Notes under the pieces: generated by a model
What the model saw: only the letters and a program-made list of their open reading frames with translations
Databases searched by the model: none
Told to the model about the DNA's origin: nothing
Origin: Rhodospirillales bacterium
Lineage (GTDB): Bacteria; Pseudomonadota; Alphaproteobacteria; Rhodospirillales; Defluviicoccaceae
Assembly: GCA_016712375.1 (NCBI GenBank)
Contig: JADJRE010000002.1
Span: forward strand, 124,001-188,000
Reading direction: 5' to 3'
Length of the DNA: 64,000 nt
Program-made: the position numbers and the translations under genes
Shown: positions 13,388 to 22,854 of the stretch, piece after piece
Layout: each line of letters begins with the position of its first letter
How positions within the stretch are numbered: position 1 is the stretch's first letter

Positions 13388-14494
13388 TCACGCTCGCCGC
13401 GACTCGAAATCGATACGCGGATCCACGATGGTGTACATCAGGTCCCCGACCAGATTCAGCACCAGGCCGACCAGCGAAAAGAACCACAGCGTGCCGAACA
13501 TCAGTGGATAGTCGCGCTGGAACGCGGCCTCGAAACCGAGCAGGCCAAGCCCGTCCAGGGAGAAGATGATCTCGATGAATACCGTGCCGGTGAACAGGAT
13601 GCCGACGAAGGCGGCGGGGAAACCCGCGATGACGATCAGCATGGCGTTGCGGAACACGTGCCCCCAGAGGACGCGGCGCTCGCTAAGCCCCTTGGCGCGA
13701 GCGGTCAGCACATACTGCTGGTTGATCTGGTCGAGGAACGAGTTCTTGGTCAGCATCGTCAGCGTGGCGAAGCCGCCGATCACCATCGCCGTGATCGGCA
13801 GCACGAGATGCCAGAAATAGTCGCCGATGCGCGCCGGCCACGACAGCATCTCCCAGTTGTCTGATGTCAGGCCGCGCAGCGGAAACCACTGCACGTAGCT
13901 GCCCCCGGCGAACAGCACCAGCAGCAGCACGGCGAACAGGAACGCCGGGATGGCGTTGCCGATTACAACGACGATGGAACTCGCCACGTCGAAGCGCGAC
14001 CCGTCGCGCACCGCCTTCATGATGCCGAGCGGGATTGAGATCAGATAGGTCAGCAGCGTCGTCCACAATCCGAGCGAGATCGAGACCGGCATCTTCTCCA
14101 GCACCAGATCGACCACCCGCCGATTCCGGAAGTAGCTCTCGCCGAAGTCGAATAAGACGTAGTTCTTCAACATCATGACGAAGCGCTCGTACAGCGGCTT
14201 GTCGAATCCGAACTGCTTGTTCAGCGAGGCAACGAACTCAGGATCGAGACCCTGGGCGCCCCGATACTTACTGCCGCTTTCGGCACCGCCACCCCGGCCG
14301 GCGCCGCCGGCGATTTCGCCACCGCCACCCCGCGCCACCCGCTCGGTGATCGCCGCCCCCTGGCCGCTGAGGTTGGCGATGATCTGCTCCACCGGCCCAC
14401 CGGGAGCCACCTGGATGATCAGAAAATTGATCAGCATGATAGCGAGCAGCGTGGGCACGATGAGCAGCAACCGGCGGAAGATGTAGGCGATCAT
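13388..14494 (-). CDS. yejB: Peptide ABC transporter permease (YejB-like)
   Basis: The 368-residue protein is the DppB/OppB-class permease of the Yej system. It opens with MIAYIFRRLLLIVPTLLAIMLINFLII, the usual first helix. A Gly/Ala-rich periplasmic insert (about 45-75) comes next, then LDPEFVASLNKQFGFDKPLYERF. The five-helix transport domain includes the EAA loop ARAKGLSERRVLWGHVFRNA. Its ATG overlaps the yejA stop by four bases, so translation is coupled. It should form a heterodimeric channel with YejE. Confidence 0.93.
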   Translation of the reverse strand: MIAYIFRRLLLIVPTLLAIMLINFLIIQVAPGGPVEQIIANLSGQGAAITERVARGGGGEIAGGAGRGGGAESGSKYRGAQGLDPEFVASLNKQFGFDKPLYERFVMMLKNYVLFDFGESYFRNRRVVDLVLEKMPVSISLGLWTTLLTYLISIPLGIMKAVRDGSRFDVASSIVVVIGNAIPAFLFAVLLLVLFAGGSYVQWFPLRGLTSDNWEMLSWPARIGDYFWHLVLPITAMVIGGFATLTMLTKNSFLDQINQQYVLTARAKGLSERRVLWGHVFRNAMLIVIAGFPAAFVGILFTGTVFIEIIFSLDGLGLLGFEAAFQRDYPLMFGTLWFFSLVGLVLNLVGDLMYTIVDPRIDFESRRA

Positions 14495-16343
14495 CGCTGC
14501 GCCTGTGCGTCGCTGCCGCCTCGTCCCATCTCCGCCTCCAGCTTCGCTGCCTTCGCCTCGTCAAACCACCAGGTATCGACCTGCACGCCGCGCGCCGGCG
14601 AGACCGCCGGGTAGGAAAACTTGTTCCAGTACAACACCCGATCGATGCTCGAGTACCAGGCGGAATCACGTAGAAGCCCCACAGCAGCACGCGGTCGAGC
14701 GCCCGCGTCCGCGCGATCAGACTTTCGCGGTCAGGCGCGGCGATGATGCTCTCGATCAACTCATCGATCACGGGATCGCTGACCCCCAGATAGTTGTTCG
14801 ATCCCGGAGCCTTCGCCGCCGCGGAGCTCCAGAAGTCGCGCTGCTCGTTCCCGGGGGAATCTGACTGGCCCCACGCCAGCATCGCCATGTCGAAATCGAA
14901 GGCACGCAGGCGGTTGACGTACTGGGACTGGTCAACCAGCCGAATGCTTGCCTCGATGCCGATGCGCTTCAAGTTACGCACGAGCGGCAGCATGATGCGT
15001 TCAAAGGTCGGCGTGCTGATCAGAATCTCAAAGCGCATCGGCTCGCCGGTCTGCTCGTTCACCAGGCGCATGTCGCGAACCACCCAGCCCGCCTGGCGGA
15101 GCAGATCAAGAGCCTTTAGCAGGTTACCACGCGGCCAGCCGGAACCGTCGGTTACCGGAACGGGATAGGCGCTGCCGAATACCTCCTCCGGGACGCGCCC
15201 GCGGTACTTTTCCAGGATCGCCAACTCCTGGCCCTCGGGCGAACCGCGCGAAGCCATCTCCGAATTGTTGAAGTAATTGGTGGCGCGCCGGTACTGGCCG
15301 AAGAACAGCACGCGGTTGGTCCATTCGAAATCGAACGCCCAGCCCAGTGCCTCGCGCACCCGCCGGTCGGCGAACATCGGTCGGCGGGTGTTGAAGGCGA
15401 ACGCCTGCAGGCCGGCCGGCCGCTCGTGCGGGAACTCCACCTTCTGCAGCCAGCCGCGGCGCACCGCCGGGATGTCGTAGTCGAGCGCCCACGCCTTCGC
15501 CTGATTTTCGACGCGGAAATCGAGGACGCCTGCCTTCAGCGCCTGGCGCAACACCGTTTCGTCGCGGAAATACTCAAAGCGTTTGGTGTCGAAGTTGTTC
15601 TCGCCAACGTTAACCGGCAGGTTGCGGCCCCAATAGTCGGCCACCCGCTCCAGTAGCACGTAGCGGCCCGCCTCGAAGGCCGCGATCCGGTAAGGACCCG
15701 ACGCCAGCGGCGGCTCCAGCGTCGTCCGCTCAAAGTCGCGGCTTTCCCACCAGTGCTTCGGCAGGATCGGCATGTCGCCCGCGATCAGCGGCAGCTCTCG
15801 GTTGCCGGCTTCCTTGAAAACGAACTTCACGCGCCGCTCGCCGACCCGCTCAGCGCGGTCGATCGAACCGTAATAGAAGCGGTAGAATGGCTCGCCCTTT
15901 GTCTTCAGCGTCTCCAGCGAGAAGATGACGTCGTCGACCGTGATCGGCCGGCCATCATGCCAACGCGCTTCCGGCCGCAGCGTGAACGTCACCCACGATC
16001 GGTCTTCCGGCCATTCGATCCACTCGGCAATCAGGCCATACTTGGTAAACGGCTCGTCCGCGGACGCTGTCATCAGCGATTCGGCGCCAATACCGGCTGC
16101 TGCGTTGCCCTTGATGATGTACGGATTGAAGCTGTCGAAGGTACCGGCGGCGCCCAGTCGAAGTGAACCGCCTTTCGGTGCTTCTGGATTGACGTAATCG
16201 AAATGCTTGAAGTCAGGCCCGTACTTCGGCTCGCCGTACATGGCAATGGCGTGGCCGGAATGGATCTTCTGGTCGGCGGCGAATATCGGCGCCGACCAGA
16301 ACAGGCAAAGCAGTAGGACGCAGAAGTGCCGGGCCGCCTTCAC
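14491..16343 (-). CDS. yejA: Extracellular solute-binding protein, family 5 (YejA-like), frameshifted near C-terminus
   Basis: The periplasmic receptor of the Yej importer starts at a GTG (16343, GGAGA about ten bases upstream) with a signal peptide, VLLLCLFWSAPIFAADQ. The family 5 domain runs through HSGHAIAMYGEPKY, YVNPEAPKGGSLRLG, ARWHDGRPITVDDVIFSLET and NNYLGVSDPVIDEL. At about 14670, after LLWGFYVIP, the frame breaks. The next frame carries the expected ending, AWYSSIDRVLYWNKFSYPA, to a stop at 14491 that overlaps yejB. Adding one base gives 617 residues, the normal family size. Without the correction a false C-terminus would read into yejB. It is the first gene of yejABEF. Confidence 0.92.
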
Positions 16344-16410
16344 CGCGCCTGTCTCCAGAAACTATAACGGTCTACACGAAGGACCTGCCGAACGCTGACC
16401 CCGCCCCTGG

Positions 16411-17187
16411 TCATGCGTCGGTGAGAGCCGAGCGCGCCTTCAGGTGCAAGGCCGCATCACCAGCGGCCAGGACCCGGCCGTCGGAGGCGAGGCCAAGCGG
16501 CTGGCCCTGCCAATCGGTGATGACGCCGCCGGCACCCTGGATCACTGGGACAACGGCGCAATAGTCGTAGGGCTGCAAGGACGCTTCACAGACCAGATCC
16601 ACCCGTCCGGATGCCAGCAGGCCATAGGCATAGAGATCGGCGCCCCAAACCGCCGCATAACAACCGCCGCGCAGCCGCTCGAAGGCGCTGACCTCAGTGC
16701 CGCGGAACATCTGCGGCGAGGTGGCGTAGAGCCAAGCACGGTCCAGGCTTCCGCACGACCGAACGCAAACCGGCGTGCCATTGAAGGTAGTCGGCCGGCC
16801 TTCGATGCCAAGCCAGCGCTCGCCGAGCGCCGGCATGTCGATGCAACCGACAATCGGCCTGCCGTCCCGCAACAGAGCGATCAGCGTGCCGAACAGCGGC
16901 TTGCCGGTGACGAACGATTTGGTACCGTCGATCGGATCAAGCACCCAGACAAAGCGTGCGGCAAGGCGCTCGGCGCCATGCTCTTCGCCAAGGATACCAT
17001 GCTCGGGAAATGCATCGCCAATGATTGACCGCATTGCCGCCTCTGCCTCGCGGTCGGCGACGGTGACCGGACTCGCGTCGGCCTTGACGTCGTATTCGAC
17101 GCCGGTACGAAAGTACCTCAACGTGATCGGCCGCGCGGCGTCGGCAAGCCGCTCCGCCAGCAACGCGAGTGCCGCGACGTCGGTCAT
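16411..17187 (-). CDS. hisN: Histidinol-phosphatase, inositol-monophosphatase family (HisN)
   Basis: HisN hydrolyses histidinol phosphate to histidinol. The 258-residue protein shows the metal-binding signatures of the IMPase superfamily: ADASPVTVADREAE, GILGEEHG, the DPIDGTKSF motif near residue 84, and WGADLYAYGLLASGRVDLV toward the C-terminus. The sequence resembles the alphaproteobacterial HisN group more than SuhB. It overlaps the upstream cytochrome gene by four bases. Other his genes lie elsewhere in the window (hisZ, hisBHAFE), consistent with dispersed histidine genes. Confidence 0.88.
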   Translation of the reverse strand: MTDVAALALLAERLADAARPITLRYFRTGVEYDVKADASPVTVADREAEAAMRSIIGDAFPEHGILGEEHGAERLAARFVWVLDPIDGTKSFVTGKPLFGTLIALLRDGRPIVGCIDMPALGERWLGIEGRPTTFNGTPVCVRSCGSLDRAWLYATSPQMFRGTEVSAFERLRGGCYAAVWGADLYAYGLLASGRVDLVCEASLQPYDYCAVVPVIQGAGGVITDWQGQPLGLASDGRVLAAGDAALHLKARSALTDA

Positions 17188-18158
17188 GGCAGCGGCAGCG
17201 GTGAATCGCTTCGGGTGCGCAGGAAGGCGATAACCGCGGCGCGGTCCTCAGGTTTACTGAGGCCGGCAAAAGTCATCTTGGTACCCGGAGCCCATGCCTT
17301 CGGCGAAGTCAGGTAGACGTTAAGCTCGTCGTAGGTCCACTTCTCGCCGCTCTTGCCAGCCAGCGCCGCCGAATACGGGAAGCCGTCGTGATGCGCCACC
17401 GGCGCGCCGACGACGTTCCACAAGTTCGGACCGACCTGGTTGGCGCCCCCCTTCTCGGCGTTATGGCACGCCTTGCACTTACCGAATACCTTCTCGCCCG
17501 AAGCCGGATCTGCTGCTGCCAGCAGCTGCTTGAAGTCGGCAGGTGGTGCCGCGGGCGCAGTCTCTGCGCTCGCAGAAGCGGCAGGGGCGGTGGCGGCAGA
17601 AGCAGCAGCTGGTGCCGCCTTCGGCGCAGGCGCGGGCAGCGGCGGCGGGTTTGCGGTGTTCGCCCTCAGGAAGGTGATTACATTGGCCCGGTCTTCCGGA
17701 TCCTTCAGCCCGGCAAAGCTCATCTTCGTACCCGGGATGTAGTCCTTGGGGCTGGTCAGGAAGGCATTAAGGTTCTCGTACGTCCACTTCTCGCCATGAC
17801 GGTCGGCCAGCCCGGCGGAGTAGGCAAAGCCCTCCATGTGTGCCTTCGGGCCTCCGACCACGTTCCACATGTTGGGGCCAACGCCGTTCTTGCCGCCCTG
17901 CTCGATGGTGTGACACGCCTTACACTTGCCGAATACCTTCTCGCCTTTCTCCGGCGTTGCCGCCGCCAGCAATGTGCCAAGGTCGGTCTCGACAGTCGGG
18001 GCCGCGGCCGGCGCTGCATCGTGCGTGGCGGCAGCGTGCATTGCAGATTCATGCTCTCGCACATGCACCAAGGTGCCCCCCAAAAAGTTGGCGCCGTAGA
18101 TCAGCCAAGCGCAAAGCAGCGCTGACGCGCCGAGCTTTTCAAATAGCGAGAAATGCAT
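17184..18158 (-). CDS. Membrane-anchored tandem dihaem cytochrome c (two CycM-like domains)
   Basis: The 324-residue protein has an uncleaved N-terminal anchor (about 11-30, ASALLCAWLIYGANFLGGTL). Two class I cytochrome c domains face the periplasm. Haem 1 uses CKACH at 79-83 with Met146 in GTKMSFAGL; haem 2 uses CKACH at 228-232 with Met295 in GTKMTFAGL. The domains are joined by an Ala/Pro-rich linker (about 172-206). They are so alike (GEKVFGKCKACH, GEKWTY, LTSPK, GTKM, PEDRA shared) that an internal duplication is evident. It likely shuttles electrons between the bc1 complex and an oxidase. GGAAGGAA precedes the ATG. Most relatives have a single domain. Confidence 0.9.
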   Translation of the reverse strand: MHFSLFEKLGASALLCAWLIYGANFLGGTLVHVREHESAMHAAATHDAAPAAAPTVETDLGTLLAAATPEKGEKVFGKCKACHTIEQGGKNGVGPNMWNVVGGPKAHMEGFAYSAGLADRHGEKWTYENLNAFLTSPKDYIPGTKMSFAGLKDPEDRANVITFLRANTANPPPLPAPAPKAAPAAASAATAPAASASAETAPAAPPADFKQLLAAADPASGEKVFGKCKACHNAEKGGANQVGPNLWNVVGAPVAHHDGFPYSAALAGKSGEKWTYDELNVYLTSPKAWAPGTKMTFAGLSKPEDRAAVIAFLRTRSDSPLPLP

Positions 18159-18429
18159 TTCTTGTTCCTTCCGGTGCCCCGGCTTTCATCGTCCGGCGCG
18201 GCACAATAGTCCCAATCGGCGTGGGGCTTCAATGGGCTGACTCGGCGAAACCGCCGTGCTTTCGCGGCATCGGCCACCGGCCGCGTGTAGCCTTCTCTCG
18301 CAGTTGCAAAAGAGCCGCTATCGCAATGCGACGCCGCTTCATGGGGTTTGCTTCAATGCCTGTTGCGCTGCACTTTAGAGGGCCGCGCCGGTGTGGCGCC
18401 TGAGGCGCATCCATGCTATCTGCGGTCGA

Positions 18430-19182
18430 ATGAGCCTGTCTTACGGTAATCCAGTCGTTCTCGTACCCGCGCGCATGGCGTCAACGCGCTTGCCCGGAAA
18501 GCCCCTCGCCGACATCGGCGACAGCCCGATGATCGTCCAGGTCTGGCGCCGCGCGATGGAAGCGGACATCGGCCCGGTGGTGGTCGCCTGCGCCGAGCCC
18601 CAGATCGCCGCGGCTGTTGAACGCGCTGGTGGACGGGCGTTGCTCACCCGTCCGGATCACCCATCGGGATCTGACCGGATCTTTGAAGCGCTCAGCCTGT
18701 TCGATCCGCAGCGACGTCACGATGTCGTTGTCAATCTGCAAGGTGACCTGCCGACGCTCGACCCGGCGCTGGTCCGCGCCTCGCTGGAACCGCTCGTCGA
18801 TCCGCAGTGCGACATTGCGACGCTCGCTGCGCCAATCGCGGAGGAGAGCGAAAGGCACGATCCGAATGTTGTCAAGGTAGCGCTGTCGCTGACTGAGGGA
18901 GCCACAACTGGCCGCGCCCTTTATTTCAGCCGCGCAGCAATTCCCTGGGGCGATGGCCCGCTCTGGCATCACATTGGGCTCTATGCCTATCGCCGCGCCG
19001 CACTCGAGCGATTCGTGGCACTTCCGCCCGGGGTGCTGGAGCGGCGCGAGCGGCTGGAGCAGCTGCGGGCACTGGAGAACGGCATGCGCATCGACGCCGC
19101 GGTCGTCGCAACCGTGCCCCTGGGCGTCGATACTCCGGCCGATCTGGAACGGGCGCGGGCAATCCTGGCGGCAAGTCAATGA
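18430..19182 (+). CDS. kdsB: 3-deoxy-manno-octulosonate cytidylyltransferase
   Basis: KdsB activates Kdo with CTP for lipopolysaccharide inner-core synthesis, indicating a Gram-negative cell with LPS. The 250-residue protein has the nucleotidyltransferase start VVLVPARMASTRLPGKPLADI, the metal-binding NLQGDLPTLDP, TRPDHPSGSDRI and LYFSRAAIPW. HIGLYAYRRAALERF follows. I chose ATG 18430 because MSLSYGNPVVLVPAR matches the family start; the upstream extension to 18391 does not. It overlaps pheA by four bases. The divergent gap to the cytochrome gene (271 bases) shows no gene. Confidence 0.94.
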   Translation: MSLSYGNPVVLVPARMASTRLPGKPLADIGDSPMIVQVWRRAMEADIGPVVVACAEPQIAAAVERAGGRALLTRPDHPSGSDRIFEALSLFDPQRRHDVVVNLQGDLPTLDPALVRASLEPLVDPQCDIATLAAPIAEESERHDPNVVKVALSLTEGATTGRALYFSRAAIPWGDGPLWHHIGLYAYRRAALERFVALPPGVLERRERLEQLRALENGMRIDAAVVATVPLGVDTPADLERARAILAASQ

Positions 19183-20078
19183 GCGGGAATCCGGCAGTCG
19201 CCGGCGAGACGCTGGCAGACCCAGGCCGCATTATCGCTTTCCAGGGCGCACCCGGCGCATACTCCGATCTCGCCTGCCGAACAGCCCGGCCGGAGCTGGC
19301 GACCCTACCTTGTCGTTCCTTTGAAGACGCCTTTGCCGCGGTCCGCAACGAGCTGGCGGGCCTGGCAATGATCCCGATTGAGAACTCGGTTGCCGGCCGC
19401 GTTGCCGACATCCATCACCTGTTGCCGAACTCCGGTCTGCACATCATCGGCGAACACTATCAGCGGGTGAACCATCACCTGCTGGGATTAGCCGGAGCGC
19501 GCATTGAGGCTCTGACGCACGTTCACAGCCACATCCACGCGCTCAACCAATGCCGGGCAATGATTCGCGAGCTGGGCCTGGAAGCGGTGGTGCGCTTGGA
19601 CACCGCTGGCGCCGCCGCCGAGGTCGCCGAGGCCGGCGATCCCACGCAAGCGGTCATTGCCTCGGAGCTGGCCGGCGACATCTACGGCTTGGTCAGTCTT
19701 CGCGGCAACATTGAAGACGCACAGCACAACACCACCCGCTTCCTGCTCATGGCGAAAGCGCCGCTACTTCCGCATCGCAAAGCGGGCCCGTGCATGACCA
19801 GCCTCGTCTTCCGCATCCGCAACGTGCCCGCCGCGCTTTACAAGGCACTGGGCGGCTTCGCCACCAACGGTGTCAACATGACCAAGCTGGAAAGCTACCT
19901 GGTCGGAGGCCGCTTCAACGCCGCGCAGTTCTATGCCGAGGTCGAAGGCCACCCTGAAAACCGCGGGCTGCGCACCGCGCTCGAAGAACTCGACTTCTTC
20001 TCCCATGAGGTCCGAATCCTAGGGGTCTACCCGCAGCATCCCTACCGTTGGCAGCGCAGCAGCGAAGACAGCGAGTAA
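19179..20078 (+). CDS. pheA: Prephenate dehydratase
   Basis: This monofunctional PheA converts prephenate to phenylpyruvate for phenylalanine synthesis. The 299-residue protein has the catalytic domain (IIAFQGAPGAYSDLACR, IPIENSVAGRV, and the conserved NTTRFLLMA containing the TRF motif). A C-terminal ACT domain (about 205-285, TSLVFRIRNVPAALYKALGGFA) carries GVNMTKLESYLVGG, the probable phenylalanine-binding ESR-type motif with Tyr in place of Arg. It is translationally coupled to kdsB through an ATGA overlap. No chorismate mutase domain is fused. Confidence 0.94.
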   Translation: MSGNPAVAGETLADPGRIIAFQGAPGAYSDLACRTARPELATLPCRSFEDAFAAVRNELAGLAMIPIENSVAGRVADIHHLLPNSGLHIIGEHYQRVNHHLLGLAGARIEALTHVHSHIHALNQCRAMIRELGLEAVVRLDTAGAAAEVAEAGDPTQAVIASELAGDIYGLVSLRGNIEDAQHNTTRFLLMAKAPLLPHRKAGPCMTSLVFRIRNVPAALYKALGGFATNGVNMTKLESYLVGGRFNAAQFYAEVEGHPENRGLRTALEELDFFSHEVRILGVYPQHPYRWQRSSEDSE

Positions 20079-20178
20079 CGCCGAGCGTCGCACCCGCGGA
20101 GCCGGAAACGGGTGCGTCAGCAGGCTTCGCGGATCGGTCAGCCATCGAGGGGTCGTAGAACCGGCTCTTCGTCGCGGA

Positions 20179-20945
20179 TCAGCTGCGGGTGGGATAGCCG
20201 CCGCACCAGAGGAAGGTTCGGCGGCCTTCGTCGAAGATCCAGGTCTCACGGTTCACGGCGCAGTATTCACGAATCGCCAGCTGATTGTGGCGGCTGTCGA
20301 AGTTATGGCCGAAGAGACGTTGGAATCCACCTGCGAGCGTCGCCACCCAGGCTGGCTCGGCCCTGCCGTCGTTGTTGCCGACGTTGGGCGGCGCGGTACC
20401 GCGCGGTGCCTTCGAGCGTGCCGCCCGCGCACTCGCCATCTGCATAGAGCGCGCGTCCTTCCGCAACTGCGCGAGCAGGGCTGCATCGAGTTCGGCACCC
20501 GCAGGCCGGCCGCTGCGCCGCTGCCATGCTGCGAGCGCGCGCTCGGTGCGTTGACCAAATACGCCGTCGGCTGGACCCGGCGTATGGCCGAGCTGCGTTA
20601 ACAGCCGTTGAGCTTCGGCTACTTGACTCCGCTCGGGCGCCGGTACCGCTTGCGCCGGTGTGGCCGCTGTCTCCGGTGTGTCCTGTGGCTCCGGCCTGGC
20701 CTCGGCGGCAGCGGGCATCGACGGTTCACGGGCCGCGATCCACCCAAGCAGGTCGCGAGTCAGTCGGGTCCGATCTTCAAGCGGCAGAGAGGGGGCTGTT
20801 CCGTCAAGCCTGCCGGACGCGTCGGCCCCGTTAGACCCCTCTCCCCGACGATGTTGCCGGTTCGCAGCTCCGTACCAGCGTCAAACCAGCGGACCGCCAG
20901 CAGGCCCGCCAGAACGATCTCAAGCAAGACGAGAAAACGTACCAC
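20179..20945 (-). CDS. Putative peptidoglycan-binding-domain protein with N-terminal membrane anchor, probable frameshift
   Basis: The clear open part (20179-20718) contains a PG_binding_1-like segment, VAEAQRLLTQLGHTPGPADGVFGQRTERALAAWQ. A conserved-looking C-terminal region ends with REYCAVNRETWIFDEGRRTF. Reading further upstream in this frame stays open (LPLEDRTRLTRDLLGWIAA) but finds no start. A neighbouring frame begins at GTG 20945 with a membrane/signal segment, MVRFLVLLEIVLAGLLAVRWF. One missing base near 20840-20845, next to G runs, would join the two into about 255 residues. I infer a single envelope protein, anchored or exported, that binds peptidoglycan. The C-terminal domain is unknown to me. 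The simpler alternative is a 179-residue protein starting at 20718. Confidence 0.55.
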
Positions 20946-21211
20946 AACCGTGGATCCCTATACGGAGGCGCCCAACGTGCTGTTTCGTTTTATGTAGCGC
21001 GCCAGCTGACTGGGTCGAATCGTTTTGCTCTACCTCCTTAGGGTGACGAGGTGCCGGCGGGCGCCGTGTTGCAAGAGATCCACAGGATGCTCGCCACAGC
21101 GTCCCCCTGGAAGCAACAAAAAAGCCGTGCAGACGTCAGCCACGGATCATGAAGCAGCGCCGCGCCGGCGCCTGCATGAAGCTCCCGCGATCCGCTGTTC
21201 AAGTGCCAGCG

Positions 21212-22123
21212 CTAGCCCAACAGCGAGGCAGCGTAAATCGCCGCGTTGCCAGCTACCGTGGTCCGGTGCATGCGGCGGACGAAACGCCCCGTATCGAACG
21301 GCGTCCCCTTGTGGTTGACGGCGAGGTTGTCCCAAAAAAGTACGTCGCCGTTGCGCCAGGCGTGTGCGTAGACAAATTCCTCGCGGGTAGCATGATCACA
21401 CAGATCGCGGAGCAGCCGCGCCCCCGTTGCACCCGGCATCTCCCTGATACCTGTCGCGTAGCCGGGGTTAACGTAGAGCGCCTTACGACCGGTCCGCGGG
21501 TTACGGCGAACGAGCGGGTGGATGACGTCGGGATAAAGGGCGCGTCGCGTGTCCGTGAGTTCCGGCTGCGTCGGATCGCGTTCACGCAGCGCTTCGTAGT
21601 ATTCCGAGAAGCTGTGCACCGCATGCAGCCGTTCGATGTGTGCCCGCATCTGCGGCGGCAAGGCGTCGTAGGCGGCATACATATTAGCGAACAGCGTTGC
21701 CGCTCCCTCCGGTGGACATTGCACACCGTAAAGCAGCGAGCCGATGGCTGGATGCGGTAGAAAAGACTGATCGGAATGCCACAAGCGACCGACGCTGGGA
21801 TCGCCAATCGGCCGACCATTCTCCTCCACGTTGCCAATGACGTAGATTAGCGGCTGGCCCTCGAGCTGATACTGCTTCTGCGCGACTTCTTGAAGCACTC
21901 CAAACCGGCGACTGAAGGTGATATGCGCCTCTGCATTCAGCCGTTGCCCGCGGAACAGCAGCACGCCGTGTTGATCGAGCGTCGCCCGCAACGCTTCTAT
22001 CACCGCGTCTGACACGGGTCGCGAGATATCAAGGGCGATTACTTCGGCGCCGAGCGCCGGAGACAATCGCCGGACATCCACTACTGACTCAGCGTGGACG
22101 GCGGCTTGCAAATCGACGGTCAT
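21212..22123 (-). CDS. TauD/TfdA-family Fe(II)/2-oxoglutarate-dependent dioxygenase
   Basis: The 303-residue enzyme has the family's iron-binding triad: His and Asp in RLWHSDQSF, and a distal His in NHKGTPFDTGRFVRRMHRTT, where the Arg binding 2-oxoglutarate also lies. LGAEVIALDISRPV, HGVLLFRGQ and KALYVNPGYATGI are typical of TauD-like enzymes. Such enzymes hydroxylate small substrates (taurine, 2,4-D, others), releasing succinate and CO2. The substrate cannot be assigned and no sulfonate transporter lies nearby. I prefer ATG 22123; a TTG at 22156 would extend it by 11 residues. A palindrome lies about 95 bases upstream. Confidence 0.85.
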   Translation of the reverse strand: MTVDLQAAVHAESVVDVRRLSPALGAEVIALDISRPVSDAVIEALRATLDQHGVLLFRGQRLNAEAHITFSRRFGVLQEVAQKQYQLEGQPLIYVIGNVEENGRPIGDPSVGRLWHSDQSFLPHPAIGSLLYGVQCPPEGAATLFANMYAAYDALPPQMRAHIERLHAVHSFSEYYEALRERDPTQPELTDTRRALYPDVIHPLVRRNPRTGRKALYVNPGYATGIREMPGATGARLLRDLCDHATREEFVYAHAWRNGDVLFWDNLAVNHKGTPFDTGRFVRRMHRTTVAGNAAIYAASLLG

Positions 22124-22217
22124 CTGTGTTGCTCGTGACTGTTCGAAGGACGCCAATCAAGGCTGTAACAAAATATGGCACCCCGCGCCAGCACAGGCAG
22201 GCGTTTGCAATCCAATG

Positions 22218-22230
22218 TCACAATTTGTGA
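22218..22230. promoter_or_regulatory. Perfect 13-base palindrome, candidate operator upstream of the dioxygenase gene
   Basis: TCACAATTTGTGA is a perfect odd palindrome in the gap between the dioxygenase start and the upstream gene's stop. It is AT-rich for this genome, and its position about 90-107 bases before the ATG suits a repressor or activator site. No regulator gene is adjacent, so the protein that binds is unknown. It could also be chance. Confidence 0.35.
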
Positions 22231-22288
22231 TGCGACAGCAAGGTCGCGACCGCGGCGACAGCTACAGCAGAACGACCGCGACGCGGTG

Positions 22289-22702
22289 TTAGTTCAGCAC
22301 GCGCTCGATTGACCGGTCAGGCAGCATATCGATCCCAGGGAATACATCAATGCCAAGAGCCCGTTTGCCGACATACAGGACCGAGGCCAAGGCTACCGCG
22401 AACAACAGCACGAAGGCGGCGGTGACGACAACGTTGGCCGCTGTCCAGAGCGGCCGGAACAGCCGCTCCAGAAGGCCGCGGTCGGAGGAGCGACGTTCGC
22501 GCCCGGCCAGCAGCACGACGTACCAGGCCCGTCTACCGAGTGGCAGGGAAAAGCGCAGGTCGACGGTATGAATGCTTGGCGAGCGGGCGCCGAATGCGCG
22601 CTTCACTGCGTCGAGTTGTGCCGGAGAAAAAGAGCGGGCGACATCTTTACCAATGCGCGAGAAGAAAAGAGCGTGGAACGGGTCTTCAATTTCTCCGCTC
22701 AC
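22289..22702 (-). CDS. Hypothetical single-pass membrane protein
   Basis: A GTG start at 22702 follows an excellent AGGAGG site six bases upstream, so this 137-residue gene is probably real. The N-terminal two thirds is soluble (MSGEIEDPFHALFFSRIGKDVARSF, then SLPLGRRAWYVVLLAGRERRS). A long membrane helix, VVVTAAFVLLFAVALASVLYVG, lies at about 90-112, with a short tail ending in DMLPDRSIERVLN. I do not recognise a family. It shares orientation with the dioxygenase downstream, but a 165-base gap with a possible operator separates them. Function unknown. Confidence 0.6.
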   Translation of the reverse strand: MSGEIEDPFHALFFSRIGKDVARSFSPAQLDAVKRAFGARSPSIHTVDLRFSLPLGRRAWYVVLLAGRERRSSDRGLLERLFRPLWTAANVVVTAAFVLLFAVALASVLYVGKRALGIDVFPGIDMLPDRSIERVLN

Positions 22703-22854
22703 AGATCGCCTCCTGATGCCGGGACGTCACGCGCCTTGCAGGCGTGATGAGCCATTGTGATCGGCGATCGTTAATTTTCCGTGCCAGCAGATCGCTGGCG
22801 CGGGTGCAATGACCTCGCCTGGACCCGAAGAACATCCAACGGTGCCGAATGCGA

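Noticed and set aside
14268..14490. Long C-terminal extension of YejA overlapping yejB
   Set aside because: It is the out-of-frame reading of yejB after the yejA frameshift; the true YejA ending is in the neighbouring frame and stops at 14491.
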